Shown here: one piece after another, positions 16,304 through 25,252 of the stretch
How positions within the stretch are numbered: the stretch's first letter is position 1
Layout: every line of letters starts with the position of its first letter
NCBI RefSeq assembly: GCF_014190775.1
Contig: NZ_JACHVP010000001.1
Coordinates: forward strand, 1,860,001-1,924,000
DNA length: 64,000 nt
Reading direction: 5' to 3'
DNA from: Leifsonia aquatica
GTDB lineage: Bacteria; Actinomycetota; Actinomycetes; Actinomycetales; Microbacteriaceae
Translations under genes and position numbers: made by a program
Notes under the pieces: generated by a model
What the model was told of the DNA's origin: nothing
What the model saw: only the letters and a program-made list of their open reading frames with translations
The model's database searches: none

Positions 16304-17905
16304 TCAGGCGCGCGCGACGATCGCGGCGGCGTCGACTCCGGAGGGCAGCTCGCCGTAGAGGGAGCCGCGATCCGGGCCGAGCCTCGCGGCCACGAAGGCG
16401 TCGGCGACCGCGGCCGGAGCGTGCCGGATGAGCAGCGCGGCCTGCAGGGCGACGGCGAGCGCGGCGACGAGCGGGCGCGCCGACGACTCGTCGGCCGTCG
16501 CGAGTGCGGCACGGAGCCGGTCGTGATGGGCGTCGAATTGGGCGTGGCCGCCGCGGGCCGCAGCCAGCTCGGCGTCGAAGGCCTCCCGGCTGGCGGGTTC
16601 GCGGCCCAGAGCGCGCAGCACGTCGAGGGCGATGACGTTGCCCGACCCCTCCCAGATCGCCATCACGGGCTGCTCCCGGTAGCGCCGGGCCAGCGGGAAG
16701 GCCTCGGTGTACCCGTTGCCGCCGAGGCATTCGAGCGCCTCGTACGCGTGGCCGGGGCCGCGTTTGCAGACCCAGTACTTGGTGACGGCGGTTGCCAGGC
16801 GGCGGAAGGCGACGTCGGACTCGGGCGCGTCGGCATCGTGGGCGCGCGCGAGCCGCAGGGCGACCGCGGTCGCGGCCTCCGACTCGAGCGCGAGGTCGGC
16901 GAGCACGGCCGTCATCGCCGACTGTTCGACGAGGCGGCCGCCGAAGGCCGCGCGGTGGCGTGCGTGCCACGTCGCCTCGGCGACGGCCTGCCGCATCCCG
17001 GCCGCGCTGCCGAGGATGCAGTCGAGCCGCGTGCGGTTGACCATCTCGAGGATGGTGCGCACCCCGCGTCCCTCCTCCCCCAGCAGGTACCCGACGGTCC
17101 CGTCGAACTCGACCTCGCTCGACGCGTTCGACCGGTTCCCCAGCTTGTCCTTCAACCGCTGGATGAGGAACACGTTGCGCGTGCCGTCCTCCAGCACGCG
17201 CGGCACGACGAAGCAGCTCAGGCCGCCCCCGGTCTGGGCGAGCACCAGGAACCCGTCCGACATCGGGGCGGAGCAGAACCACTTGTGACCGGTGAGCAGC
17301 CAGCGCCCGTCACCGGCGGCGATCGCCTGCGTCGTGTTGGCGCGCACGTCCGAGCCGCCCTGCTTCTCGGTCATGGCCATCCCGAACAGCGCCGACGTCT
17401 TGCCCGCGACGAGCCGTCCGTCGTACTCGCGGCTCAGCAGGCGCGGCACCCACGCCTCCGCCAGCACGGGATTCGCGGCGAGGGCGGGGACGGCGGCGTG
17501 CGACATCGAGATCGGACAGGCGTGGCCGGGCTCGACCTGTGCGAACAGCATGAACGTCGCGGCGCGGGCGACGTTCGCGCCCGGGCGCGGCTCGGCCCAT
17601 GCAGCGGTGTGGGCGCCGGCGGCGACGGCCGAGCGGATGATGCGCTGGTAGCTCTCGTCGTAGTCGACCTCGTCGATCCGGTTGCCCCACCGGTCGAAGG
17701 CGCGCAGCTGCGGCTCGCGCACGTTGGCGCGCTCGGCGTCGGCCTGGAACGCGGCCGTGCCGACGTGCCGGCCGACCTCTCCGAGTTCCGCCGTCGCCCA
17801 GCCGGCGTCGTAGCGCTCGACGGCCTCCTGCAGCGGGACGTTCGCGGCGTACTCGTCGAGGTCGACGCGCGGCGGAGGCTGGTTCACGACGGTGTGGGTG
17901 CCCAT
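16304..17905 (-). CDS. Acyl-CoA dehydrogenase family protein, AidB-like
   Basis: This 533-residue flavoprotein is longer than typical acyl-CoA dehydrogenases and matches the AidB architecture. That includes an N-terminal extension (VNQPPPRVDLDEYAANVPL), MTEKQGGSDVRANTT near the FAD site, GHKWFCSAPMSDGFLVLAQT, and LECLGGNGYTEAFPLARRY with an Arg-rich C-terminal half. E. coli AidB is induced during alkylation damage, binds DNA and has weak isovaleryl-CoA dehydrogenase activity. Whether this protein acts in DNA protection or lipid oxidation cannot be told here. It starts at ATG 17905 with a TAGACT box 8 nt upstream, divergent from a GNAT gene. Confidence 0.88.
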   Translation of the reverse strand: MGTHTVVNQPPPRVDLDEYAANVPLQEAVERYDAGWATAELGEVGRHVGTAAFQADAERANVREPQLRAFDRWGNRIDEVDYDESYQRIIRSAVAAGAHTAAWAEPRPGANVARAATFMLFAQVEPGHACPISMSHAAVPALAANPVLAEAWVPRLLSREYDGRLVAGKTSALFGMAMTEKQGGSDVRANTTQAIAAGDGRWLLTGHKWFCSAPMSDGFLVLAQTGGGLSCFVVPRVLEDGTRNVFLIQRLKDKLGNRSNASSEVEFDGTVGYLLGEEGRGVRTILEMVNRTRLDCILGSAAGMRQAVAEATWHARHRAAFGGRLVEQSAMTAVLADLALESEAATAVALRLARAHDADAPESDVAFRRLATAVTKYWVCKRGPGHAYEALECLGGNGYTEAFPLARRYREQPVMAIWEGSGNVIALDVLRALGREPASREAFDAELAAARGGHAQFDAHHDRLRAALATADESSARPLVAALAVALQAALLIRHAPAAVADAFVAARLGPDRGSLYGELPSGVDAAAIVARA

Positions 17906-17913
17906 GCGAGGGG

Positions 17914-17936
17914 AGTCTACTGCGCGCGTCTACGAT
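17914..17936. promoter_or_regulatory. Back-to-back -10 boxes for the AidB-like and GNAT genes
   Basis: TAGACT on the minus strand (17914-17919) is 8 nt before ATG 17905. TACGAT on the plus strand (17931-17936) is 6 nt before GTG 17943. The two start codons are only 37 bp apart, so both messages would have almost no leader and the two promoters must overlap. Confidence 0.5.
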
Positions 17937-17942
17937 GATCCG

Positions 17943-18479
17943 GTGCGCATCCCGGACCTCCACACCGAACGCCTGCTGCTGCGGCGCTGGCGCCCGGACG
18001 ACGCGCCGTTCGCGTTCGATCTCTACTCGCAGTGGGAGGTGCAGCGCTTCCTCGGCCGCGCGCCGCGCGTGATGTCCGACCCCGCCGAGGCCGAGACGCT
18101 CGTGCGCCGGTTGCGGCGGCGGGAGGACGCGCACCGGGCCTACCGGGTGGTCGTGCTCGCGGACGGCGGGGAGGCCGTCGGCACGGTCATGCTCCAGCCG
18201 CTGCCCGCCTCCGGTCCGGCCGAACCCCTGCGGCCCAGCGGGGACACGGAGATCGGCTGGCACTTCCACCCGGCCCGCTGGGGCCGCGGGTACGCGACCG
18301 AGGCGGCGGGCGCACTGCTCCGCGCGGCCCTCGACGGCGGGCTCGCCCGCGTGCTCGCGGTGACGTATCCGGAGAATGTCGCGTCGCAACGCGTGTGCGA
18401 ACGGATCGGGATGCGCAGCCTCGGCCTCAGCGACGCGTACTACAACTCCACGATGGAGTTGTTCGAGCGGACCGCGTGA
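17943..18479 (+). CDS. GNAT-family N-acetyltransferase
   Basis: This 178-residue protein resembles RimJ/RimL-type acetyltransferases. It begins IPDLHTERLLLRRWRPDDA, with the acetyl-CoA-binding region EIGWHFHPARWGRGYATEAA (R-G-x-G-Y-A pattern) and ENVASQRVCERIGM near the C-terminus. These enzymes acetylate N-terminal amines or small amines. GTG 17943 is chosen because a TACGAT box lies 6 nt before it and the family motif begins right after. The ABC-F gene starts 29 bp downstream. The substrate is unknown. Confidence 0.87.
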   Translation: MRIPDLHTERLLLRRWRPDDAPFAFDLYSQWEVQRFLGRAPRVMSDPAEAETLVRRLRRREDAHRAYRVVVLADGGEAVGTVMLQPLPASGPAEPLRPSGDTEIGWHFHPARWGRGYATEAAGALLRAALDGGLARVLAVTYPENVASQRVCERIGMRSLGLSDAYYNSTMELFERTA

Positions 18480-18508
18480 CCCCGCGGCCTCGGTACCCTT
18501 GAGAGGAC

Positions 18509-20320
18509 ATGGCACATCTTCTCGGGGCCGAGGCCCTGCATCTCGAATATCCGACCCGTGTGGTCTTCGACTCCGTCTCGCTGGGCGTGAACGAGGGTGA
18601 CCGCATCGGCATCGTCGCCCGCAACGGCGACGGCAAGTCGAGCCTGCTCGGGATGCTGGCGGGGCTGCGCTCCCCCGACTCCGGCCGGGTGACCGTGCGC
18701 AGCGGGGTCCGGATCGGCGTGCTCGACCAGGCGGACACCCTCGACGACGACGACACCGTCGGGCACGCCGTCGTCGGTGACGCCCCGGAGCACGAGTGGG
18801 CGGGCGATCCCCGCGTGCGCGACGTCATCGCCGGTCTGCTCGGCGACCTCGACTGGGAGGCGCGCCTCGGCACGCTCTCGGGCGGTCAGCGCCGCCGCGT
18901 CGCCCTCGCGCGGCTGCTCGGCGGCGACCACGACATCCTCGCCCTCGACGAGCCGACCAACCACCTCGACGTGGAGGCCATCACCTGGCTGGCCGAGCAC
19001 CTGAAGCGGCGCTGGGCGGCCAGCTCCGGCGGGCTGCTGGTCGTCACGCACGACCGCTGGTTCCTGGACGAGGTGTGCACGATCACGTGGGAGGTGCACG
19101 ACCGCGTCGTCGACGCCTTCGAGGGCGGCTACGCGGCCTACATCCTGCAGCGCGTCGAGCGCGACCGGCAGGCCGCCTCGATCGAGCAGCGCCGTCAGAA
19201 CCTCGCCCGCAAGGAGCTGGCCTGGCTGCGGCGCGGCGCCCCGGCCCGCACCTCCAAGCCGAAGTTCCGCATCGACGCGGCGAACGAGCTCATCTCCGAC
19301 GTGCCCGAGATCCGCGACCGGGTGGCTCTGCAGTCGCTCGCGGTCGCCCGTCTCGGCAAGGACGTCGTCGACCTGCTCGACGTCTCCGTCTCCTACGGCG
19401 AGAAGCCGGTGCTCCGCGACATCGAGTGGCGCATCGCCCCGGGCGAGCGCACGGGCATCCTGGGCGTCAACGGCGCCGGCAAGTCCACCCTCCTCGACCT
19501 GGTGTCCGGGACGCTGGAGCCGTCGAGCGGCCGGGTCAAGCGCGGCAAGACCGTGCGGGTCGCGACCCTCACCCAGCGGCTCGACGAACTGGAGCAGCAC
19601 CTCGACGACCCGGTGCGTGTGGTGATCAGCAGCCTCCGCACGGAGTACACGATCGGCACGGGCTCCAAGGCGCAGGCGCTCACCCCGGCCCAGTTGCTCG
19701 AACGCCTCGGCTTCTCGTCCGCCCAGCTCTCCACGCCGGTGAAGGACCTCTCGGGAGGCCAGAAGCGCCGCCTCCAGCTGCTCCTCATCCTGCTCGACCA
19801 GCCCAACGTGCTGATCCTCGACGAGCCCACCAACGACCTCGACACGGACATGCTCGCGGCGATGGAGGACCTGCTCGACTCGTGGGCGGGCACGCTCATC
19901 GTCGTGTCGCACGACCGGTACTTCCTCGAGCGCGTCACCGACCAGCAGTTCGCGATCCTCGGCGGGCATCTGCGTCACCTGCCCGGCGGAGTGGACGAAT
20001 ACCTGCGGTTGCGCAAGCTGGAGGAGCAGCACGCCGGCAGCGGCGCCGGATCCGCGGCGACCGCGGCCCCGACGTCCGGCTCGGCCGCTCCCGCACTCGG
20101 CGGCGCCGACCTGCGCGCGGCTCAGAAGGAGGTCGCCGCCCTCGAACGTCGCCTCGGCAAGCTCCAGCAGCAGATCGACAAGGCCCGCACGGCCCTCGCC
20201 GACCACGACCAGGCCGACTACGTCGGACTCGGCACGAAGATGGAGGCCATCAGCGCTCAGGAGCGCGAGGTCGAGGAGCTCGAGACCCGCTGGTTCGAGC
20301 TGACGGAGGCGCTGGGATAG
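18509..20320 (+). CDS. ABC-F family ATPase
   Basis: This 603-residue soluble protein has two ABC domains in one chain. The first Walker A is near residue 37 (ARNGDGKSS), with LSGGQRRRVALARLL and ALDEPTNHLD following. The second has GVNGAGKST, LSGGQKRRLQLLLILL and ILDEPTNDLD. The linker resembles that of ABC-F translation factors, and a C-terminal charged coiled coil follows (about 540-603). There are no membrane segments. The first Walker A has Ala where Gly is usual. ABC-F proteins act on the ribosome in translation or antibiotic resistance. GAGAGGAC precedes ATG 18509. Confidence 0.9.
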   Translation: MAHLLGAEALHLEYPTRVVFDSVSLGVNEGDRIGIVARNGDGKSSLLGMLAGLRSPDSGRVTVRSGVRIGVLDQADTLDDDDTVGHAVVGDAPEHEWAGDPRVRDVIAGLLGDLDWEARLGTLSGGQRRRVALARLLGGDHDILALDEPTNHLDVEAITWLAEHLKRRWAASSGGLLVVTHDRWFLDEVCTITWEVHDRVVDAFEGGYAAYILQRVERDRQAASIEQRRQNLARKELAWLRRGAPARTSKPKFRIDAANELISDVPEIRDRVALQSLAVARLGKDVVDLLDVSVSYGEKPVLRDIEWRIAPGERTGILGVNGAGKSTLLDLVSGTLEPSSGRVKRGKTVRVATLTQRLDELEQHLDDPVRVVISSLRTEYTIGTGSKAQALTPAQLLERLGFSSAQLSTPVKDLSGGQKRRLQLLLILLDQPNVLILDEPTNDLDTDMLAAMEDLLDSWAGTLIVVSHDRYFLERVTDQQFAILGGHLRHLPGGVDEYLRLRKLEEQHAGSGAGSAATAAPTSGSAAPALGGADLRAAQKEVAALERRLGKLQQQIDKARTALADHDQADYVGLGTKMEAISAQEREVEELETRWFELTEALG

Positions 20321-20329
20321 TCGTCCCGT

Positions 20330-21370
20330 TCAGGTCGTGAGCGTGACCTTCCGCAGCCCCTCCGGCTGATCCGGGTCTTTGCCCGAGGCGATGGCGAGCG
20401 CCAGGGCGAGACGCTGCAGGGGAACGATCTCGGCGAGCGGAGCCCACGTCTCCCCGACGGCCGCCACACGCAGACGCACGCGAGCGGACGGGACGATCCC
20501 CGGGCCGACCTCGACGACGACCGCACCGAGGTCCGCCGCGCGCTCCCCGAACTCCAGAACGGACGCCCGCCCGGCTTCGGCGGCCGTGAGCAGCACGACC
20601 GCCGTTCCGGGGACGACCTGCCCCAGCGGTCCGTGGATCGCGTCGGCGGCACTCCAGCCCGATGCCGCGATCGCGTTCGTCTCCATGAGCTTGAGCGCTG
20701 CCTCCTTGGCGGAGGACATCGAGAGCCCCCGCCCCGCGACGAGCACGCGGTCGCGCCCGGCGAGCTCGTCGGCCGCGGCGAGGATGTCCGCGTCCTCCCG
20801 CAGGTCTGCAGCCACTCCGTCCGCGAGCCGGTCGATCGCATCGTCCAGCTCGGACCAGTCGCGGCCGGCTGCGCGCAGGATCGTCAGGGCCAAGGCGAGG
20901 AGTTCGGCCGTGTAGGTCTTCGTCGCTGCGACGGCGAGCTCCGTGCCGGCAGCGAGGTCGACCGAGACGTCGCCCGAGAGCGCGAGAGCGCTCGTCCGGT
21001 CGTTGGTGTAGGACACCACCGGAACACCGGCATCGGAGATCGCGTGAACCGTCGCCAGGAGGTCCGGCGACCGGCCCGACTGCGAGACCGCGAGGGCGAC
21101 CGTTCGTGGGTAACGCAACCGCGCCCCGTGCACCGTCACGCTGGCCGGCGTGGTGAGCGCCGCCGGAACTCCGAGCACCGTGTGGACCAGATATTGCGCG
21201 TACATCGCCGCGTGGTCGCTGGACCCGCGCGCCGCGAGGAGGATCAGCTCCGGATCGGCGCGAGCGATGACGGCAGCAGCTGCGTCGATCTCGTCGCGCC
21301 GGGCGAGGAGAACGCGCCAGCGGGCGGGCTGCTCCGCGATCTCGGCCCGCATCCACTCTCCCCCGGTCAC
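20330..21370 (-). CDS. SIS-domain sugar isomerase/deaminase (GlmS/FrlB/AgaS-like)
   Basis: This 346-residue protein has two SIS domains and no glutaminase domain. The first (about 35-170) contains LLAARGSSDHAAMYAQYL and AVSQSGRSPDLLATVH. The second (about 195-330) contains VLVAGRGLSMSSAKEAALKLMET. Such proteins isomerise or deaminate phosphorylated amino or glycated sugars. It is the last gene of the seven-gene ABC-transporter operon. Its GTG overlaps the ATPase stop by 4 nt. With the ROK kinase of the same operon it suggests phosphorylation followed by isomerisation or deglycation. The exact substrate is unknown. Confidence 0.85.
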   Translation of the reverse strand: MTGGEWMRAEIAEQPARWRVLLARRDEIDAAAAVIARADPELILLAARGSSDHAAMYAQYLVHTVLGVPAALTTPASVTVHGARLRYPRTVALAVSQSGRSPDLLATVHAISDAGVPVVSYTNDRTSALALSGDVSVDLAAGTELAVAATKTYTAELLALALTILRAAGRDWSELDDAIDRLADGVAADLREDADILAAADELAGRDRVLVAGRGLSMSSAKEAALKLMETNAIAASGWSAADAIHGPLGQVVPGTAVVLLTAAEAGRASVLEFGERAADLGAVVVEVGPGIVPSARVRLRVAAVGETWAPLAEIVPLQRLALALAIASGKDPDQPEGLRKVTLTT

Positions 21371-22107
21371 GAGCGCAGACCGGTGATCATGGCGACGAGC
21401 TCGTTGTGCGAGACATCCGCGACGTCGTGCGTCGCCACCTGGGTCCCTCGTCGCAGCACGGTCACCCGGTCCGCGATCCGGAACACCTGCTCCATGTTGT
21501 GGCTCACGATCAGCACGGCCGCACCGCGCTCCTTGAGCTTGAGGATGAGCTCCTCGACCTTGGCGGTCTCGGCGACGCCGAGCGCGGCGGTCGGCTCGTC
21601 CATCAGCACCAGGCTGCTGGCCCAGTGCGTCGCGCGGGCGATCGCGATCCCCTGACGCTGGCCGCCCGAGAGATCGCTGAGCGTGGCACGGGCCGAGGGG
21701 ATGCGCACGTCCAGCTGATCCACCAGGGTCTGGGTCTCCGCGGCCATCCGCTTGCGGTCCAGCGTGCCGAACGGCGGGCGCCGCAGCTCACGGCCGAGGA
21801 ACATGTTCATGTAGACCGGCTGCAGGTCGACGAGCGCCAGATCCTGATACACGACCTCCACACCCTTCGCGCGGGCGTCGGAGGGGTCGCGGAACGCGGT
21901 CCGCTCGCCGTTCAGCCGGATCTCGCCCGCCGTGGGCTGGTAAAGGCCGGAGATGATCTTCACGAGGGTCGACTTGCCGGCCCCGTTGTCGCCGACAAGG
22001 GCCACGATCTGACCGGCCTCGACCTCCAGGTCGAAGCGCTTGATCGCGACGATGCCGCCGAAGTGCTTGGTGATGCCGTCCAGACGGAGCGGTGCGGGTG
22101 CGGTCAT
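21367..22107 (-). CDS. ABC transporter ATP-binding protein (sugar/ribose type, single ATPase domain)
   Basis: This 246-residue ATPase of the CUT2/ribose branch has Walker A GDNGAGKST, Q-loop VYQDLALVDLQPV, a signature sequence LSGGQRQGIAIARA and Walker B LVLMDEPTAALG, with switch His in VSHNM. RbsA is normally a double-length protein of about 500 residues. Here only one ATPase domain is present, as in FrcA-type systems, so it would work as a homodimer with the permease. ATG 22107 has GGAGGAAAGC upstream and overlaps the YhfX-like gene by 4 nt. Confidence 0.92.
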   Translation of the reverse strand: MTAPAPLRLDGITKHFGGIVAIKRFDLEVEAGQIVALVGDNGAGKSTLVKIISGLYQPTAGEIRLNGERTAFRDPSDARAKGVEVVYQDLALVDLQPVYMNMFLGRELRRPPFGTLDRKRMAAETQTLVDQLDVRIPSARATLSDLSGGQRQGIAIARATHWASSLVLMDEPTAALGVAETAKVEELILKLKERGAAVLIVSHNMEQVFRIADRVTVLRRGTQVATHDVADVSHNELVAMITGLRS

Positions 22108-23330
22108 GCTTTCCTCCCGATGCCGGCGAGAGCGTCGCCGATGGTGAGCGGTGCGGAGCCGTCGGCCGACCAGATGCCGGCGACGGAGGGTGTGCCTGTC
22201 GAGAGGCCGGCGATCCCGGCGGTGAGTCCACGGGTGACGAAGACCTGCGGACGGAAACCGAAGAGCACGGTGTCGCCGGGTACCACGGCGCGACCCTCGA
22301 GCGGCACCGTCGCGTAATAGTCGATCGCCTCGGCCGCGGGCATATCGACCCGCAGGGCGGGAGCGTCCACCGGGTCGACGCCGTCGCCGACGAGCAGCGC
22401 GTCGGTCCTGCCGTCTCCGAGAACGGGGTCGACGTAGAGTCCGCCACCGAACACATAGGCATCGCCCTGATAGAGGTGGGAGACCTCGGAGACGTAGGCG
22501 ATGGCGGGGTCTTCGGCGAGATCCTGCACCGCGTGCAGCGGAGTCGTCCCCGTGAGACCGTGCCCCGGCTCCACTTGTGTCGCCCCCGCCTCCGCGAGTG
22601 ACGAGAGGATGCTCGCAGAGGTGGTGCCGGGCGCGTTCACCTGCACGCCGGTGCGGCCCGCAGCCTCCAGTGCTCGGAGGGCCCGCGTGAGGGTGCCGAG
22701 GTTCGGGGTCGGCCGGGCCGTCCCCGTACCGGCGTCGAACAACGTCGCCGGGAAGGTGGTGACGCCGGCGAAGCGGATACCGGGCACCGCGTCGAGCCGA
22801 TCCGCGACGGCCACGATGTCGGCCGCATCGAAGCCGCCCTCGTGCCCGCGGTAGAACCGGTCGCCCGGGGCCGCGATCCGGGCCAGGACGTCCTGCTCGC
22901 GTCCCGAAGCCAGGGCGGCCGCGCCGGCTTCCGCAGCCTTCCGGTCGTCGAAGACCGTCCAGTAGAGCGGTGCCAGGGCATCGGCTTCCCGAGCGCGGTG
23001 CCGCGGGATCTGGACCAGATGTCCGAGGTGACCCGTCCGCAGTCCGCCCGCTGCCGCAGCCACGGCGCACTCGAGGTCGACCCCGACGGCGTGGTCGATG
23101 CCGCCCGCGGCGATCGCACGCGACGCATCGGGGTTGCGCCCGATCTGCTTGGTCATCGCGAAGGGGGTCAGGCCGAGCCGAGCGGCCTCGGCCGCGAGCA
23201 CGGCGCTGTTTCGAGTGACGGCATCCAGGTCGATGACGTAGGTGTTCGGCGGGATCTCGCCGGAACGGTGGAAGCGGGCCGCGGCTCGGAGGAGGTCCGG
23301 GTTGCGGCGGCGGAGGAGGTCGAGGAACAT
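22104..23330 (-). CDS. YhfX-like PLP-dependent enzyme (alanine-racemase N-terminal fold)
   Basis: This 408-residue protein belongs with the fold-type III PLP enzymes represented by E. coli YhfX. The likely Schiff-base lysine is Lys61 in FAMTKQIGRNP. A metal/substrate-type segment follows later (GHGLTGTTPLH and SHLYQGDAYVFGGG). YhfX lies in the poorly understood E. coli yhf operon with Php. The same two families co-occur here, which supports a shared pathway. Activity is probably racemisation or elimination on an amino acid, but this is unproven. It sits 9 bp after the permease stop and overlaps the ATPase gene by 4 nt. Confidence 0.8.
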   Translation of the reverse strand: MFLDLLRRRNPDLLRAAARFHRSGEIPPNTYVIDLDAVTRNSAVLAAEAARLGLTPFAMTKQIGRNPDASRAIAAGGIDHAVGVDLECAVAAAAGGLRTGHLGHLVQIPRHRAREADALAPLYWTVFDDRKAAEAGAAALASGREQDVLARIAAPGDRFYRGHEGGFDAADIVAVADRLDAVPGIRFAGVTTFPATLFDAGTGTARPTPNLGTLTRALRALEAAGRTGVQVNAPGTTSASILSSLAEAGATQVEPGHGLTGTTPLHAVQDLAEDPAIAYVSEVSHLYQGDAYVFGGGLYVDPVLGDGRTDALLVGDGVDPVDAPALRVDMPAAEAIDYYATVPLEGRAVVPGDTVLFGFRPQVFVTRGLTAGIAGLSTGTPSVAGIWSADGSAPLTIGDALAGIGRKA

Positions 23331-23339
23331 CCTGCGGTC

Positions 23340-24320
23340 CTAACTGCTCTTCTTGGCGCGGAGCGACAGAGACACCGCGATGAGGATGATGACGCCGCGC
23401 ACGATCATCTGCTGCGCCACCGTGAGGCCGCCGAGGAGGAGGCCGTAGTTGATCATGCTCATGAACAGACTGCCGACGAGGGCGCCGATCATCGAGCCTT
23501 TGCCACCGGTGAGGGCCGTTCCTCCGACGATGACCGCGGCGAGCACGCTCATCAGGTCGGACCCGCCCAACGTGTAGGTGGCACCCGAGAGACGGCCCGC
23601 GTAGAGCAGACCGGCCAGGCCGGCCGTCGCACCCGAGATCACGAACACGATCATCGTGATGCGTGTCGTGCGGATGCCGCTGACCGACGCCGCGGCCGCT
23701 TTGTTGCCCACCGCCAGTACGTGCGCGCCGAACCGCCGCTGGCGGAGGACGTGCCAGCCGATGGCCACGACCGCCACGCTCCACCACACCAGGATCGGGA
23801 TGCCGAGCAGCGTGCCGCCGCCGAAGATCCAGGTGAACACCGGCTCCGTCACGGGGACGGACTGCAGATTCGTCGCCTGCTGCGCGAGTCCGGCGACGAG
23901 CCCCATCGTCGCCAGCGTGACCAGGAACGAGGGCAGACGCACCAGCGTGACGAAGATGCCGTTGACGAGCCCGACCACCGCACCGGTGGCGAGTCCGGCG
24001 AGCGCAGCGAGCCACCACTGATGGGTGCCCTGCAGGGTCACCGCCGCCGCGAGCGCCGCCAGCGCGACGACCGAGCCGATCGACAGGTCGATCTGGCCGA
24101 GACTGAGGACGAAGACCGCGCCGACGGCCATGACGGTGATCGGCGTGGCCTGGGTGACGATGTTGACGAGGGTCGTGGCGTTGAGGAAGTTCGCGCCTTG
24201 GGTGACCGCGAAATACGCGAACACGACGACGAATCCGATGTAGACGACGTACTGCCGCCAGTCCGTACGACGGAGCCGCTCGGCTACCGTCGGTCTCCCA
24301 TCGTGCTGGGTCACGGTCAT
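23340..24320 (-). CDS. ABC transporter permease (ribose/CUT2 family)
   Basis: This 326-residue inner-membrane protein has about 8-10 hydrophobic segments and the BPD_transp_2 pattern. Examples are VFVLSLGQIDLSIGSVVALA, AVGNKAAAASVSGIRTTR (the cytoplasmic loop contacting the ATPase) and IVGGTALTGGKGSMIGALVG. CUT2 permeases import pentoses, hexoses, autoinducer-2 and related sugars. ATG 24320 overlaps the ROK kinase stop by 4 nt. It partners the ATPase and the lipoprotein of the same operon. Confidence 0.92.
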   Translation of the reverse strand: MTVTQHDGRPTVAERLRRTDWRQYVVYIGFVVVFAYFAVTQGANFLNATTLVNIVTQATPITVMAVGAVFVLSLGQIDLSIGSVVALAALAAAVTLQGTHQWWLAALAGLATGAVVGLVNGIFVTLVRLPSFLVTLATMGLVAGLAQQATNLQSVPVTEPVFTWIFGGGTLLGIPILVWWSVAVVAIGWHVLRQRRFGAHVLAVGNKAAAASVSGIRTTRITMIVFVISGATAGLAGLLYAGRLSGATYTLGGSDLMSVLAAVIVGGTALTGGKGSMIGALVGSLFMSMINYGLLLGGLTVAQQMIVRGVIILIAVSLSLRAKKSS

Positions 24321-25252
24321 GATGCTTCTCTTTCTGTGCTGGTCACGAGGGTGTCGATGGCGAGCCGGACGGCCCCGAGGATGGGGGCGGCCGACCCGAG
24401 CGCGCTGACGCGCACGCGGAGCGCGGGGCGGCCGAGGCGGGCGAGCCAGGTGCGAAGCGGAGGGAGCAGCTCGACCCGGCCGCCGATGCCGCCTCCGAGC
24501 ACGAACAGGCCGGGGTCGACGACGGCGTCGAGGGCGACGAGCGCATGGGCCAGCCAGCGGGCTTCCTCGTCCAGGGCTGCGAGCGCGTCGGGGTCTCCTG
24601 CGCCGGCGCGCTCGAAGACGTCGTGGGCCGTGATCTCCCCCGTCGCGCCCACGGCCTCCGCGTAGCGGCGGGCGAGCACGTCGCCGGCGAGTTTCTCCTC
24701 GAGCGCCCCGCGACGCTGGTTCCGGGGGTCGAGCGGGTCGGTCCCGATCGGGAGGTACCCGACCTCGCCCGCTCCGCCCGACGCACCGCTCCAGAGTCGG
24801 CCGTCGAGCACGAGGCCGACCCCGATACCGGTGCCGACGGCGACGAACGCGAAACTGGACTCGCCCCGGCCGACCCCGTCGGTCAGCTCGCCGAGGGCGG
24901 CGATGTTCACGTCGTTCTCGATCACCACCGGGTGGCCGAGCCGGGCCTCCAGCTCTCCGACCAGACCCACGTCGTCCAGCTCTCCGAGGTTCGGTGCAAG
25001 GCTGAACGTGCCCTCCTCGTCATCCGGGACTCCGGCTCCGCCGATCGCCGTCGCGACGACGCGTGCACCGCCGACGGATGCGGTGAGCCGCTCCACCAAC
25101 CGCTCGAGTTGGCCGAGCAGTTCCGGGCCGCGCCGGGTCGGCTCGACGAGCTCGTTCAGCACCGCTCCGTCGACTCCCGCGATCCCGGCCCGGACCTTCG
25201 TGCCACCGAGATCGATGCCGACCACGACCTCGCGTGCGCCTCCCGCGCTCAT
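24317..25252 (-). CDS. ROK-family sugar kinase
   Basis: This 311-residue ROK protein without a DNA-binding domain probably phosphorylates an incoming sugar or amino sugar using ATP. The phosphate loop is GIDLGGTKVRAG (residues about 13-24), the catalytic Asp is in VIENDVNIAALGE, and GTGIGVGLVLDG follows. The usual zinc site (GE.GH followed by CxCGxxGCLE) is missing: the sequence reads GEVGYLPIG and later RRGALEE, so His and the Cys ligands are all lost. ATG 25252 overlaps the phosphotriesterase-homologue stop by 4 nt. The substrate is unknown. Confidence 0.88.
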   Translation of the reverse strand: MSAGGAREVVVGIDLGGTKVRAGIAGVDGAVLNELVEPTRRGPELLGQLERLVERLTASVGGARVVATAIGGAGVPDDEEGTFSLAPNLGELDDVGLVGELEARLGHPVVIENDVNIAALGELTDGVGRGESSFAFVAVGTGIGVGLVLDGRLWSGASGGAGEVGYLPIGTDPLDPRNQRRGALEEKLAGDVLARRYAEAVGATGEITAHDVFERAGAGDPDALAALDEEARWLAHALVALDAVVDPGLFVLGGGIGGRVELLPPLRTWLARLGRPALRVRVSALGSAAPILGAVRLAIDTLVTSTEREAS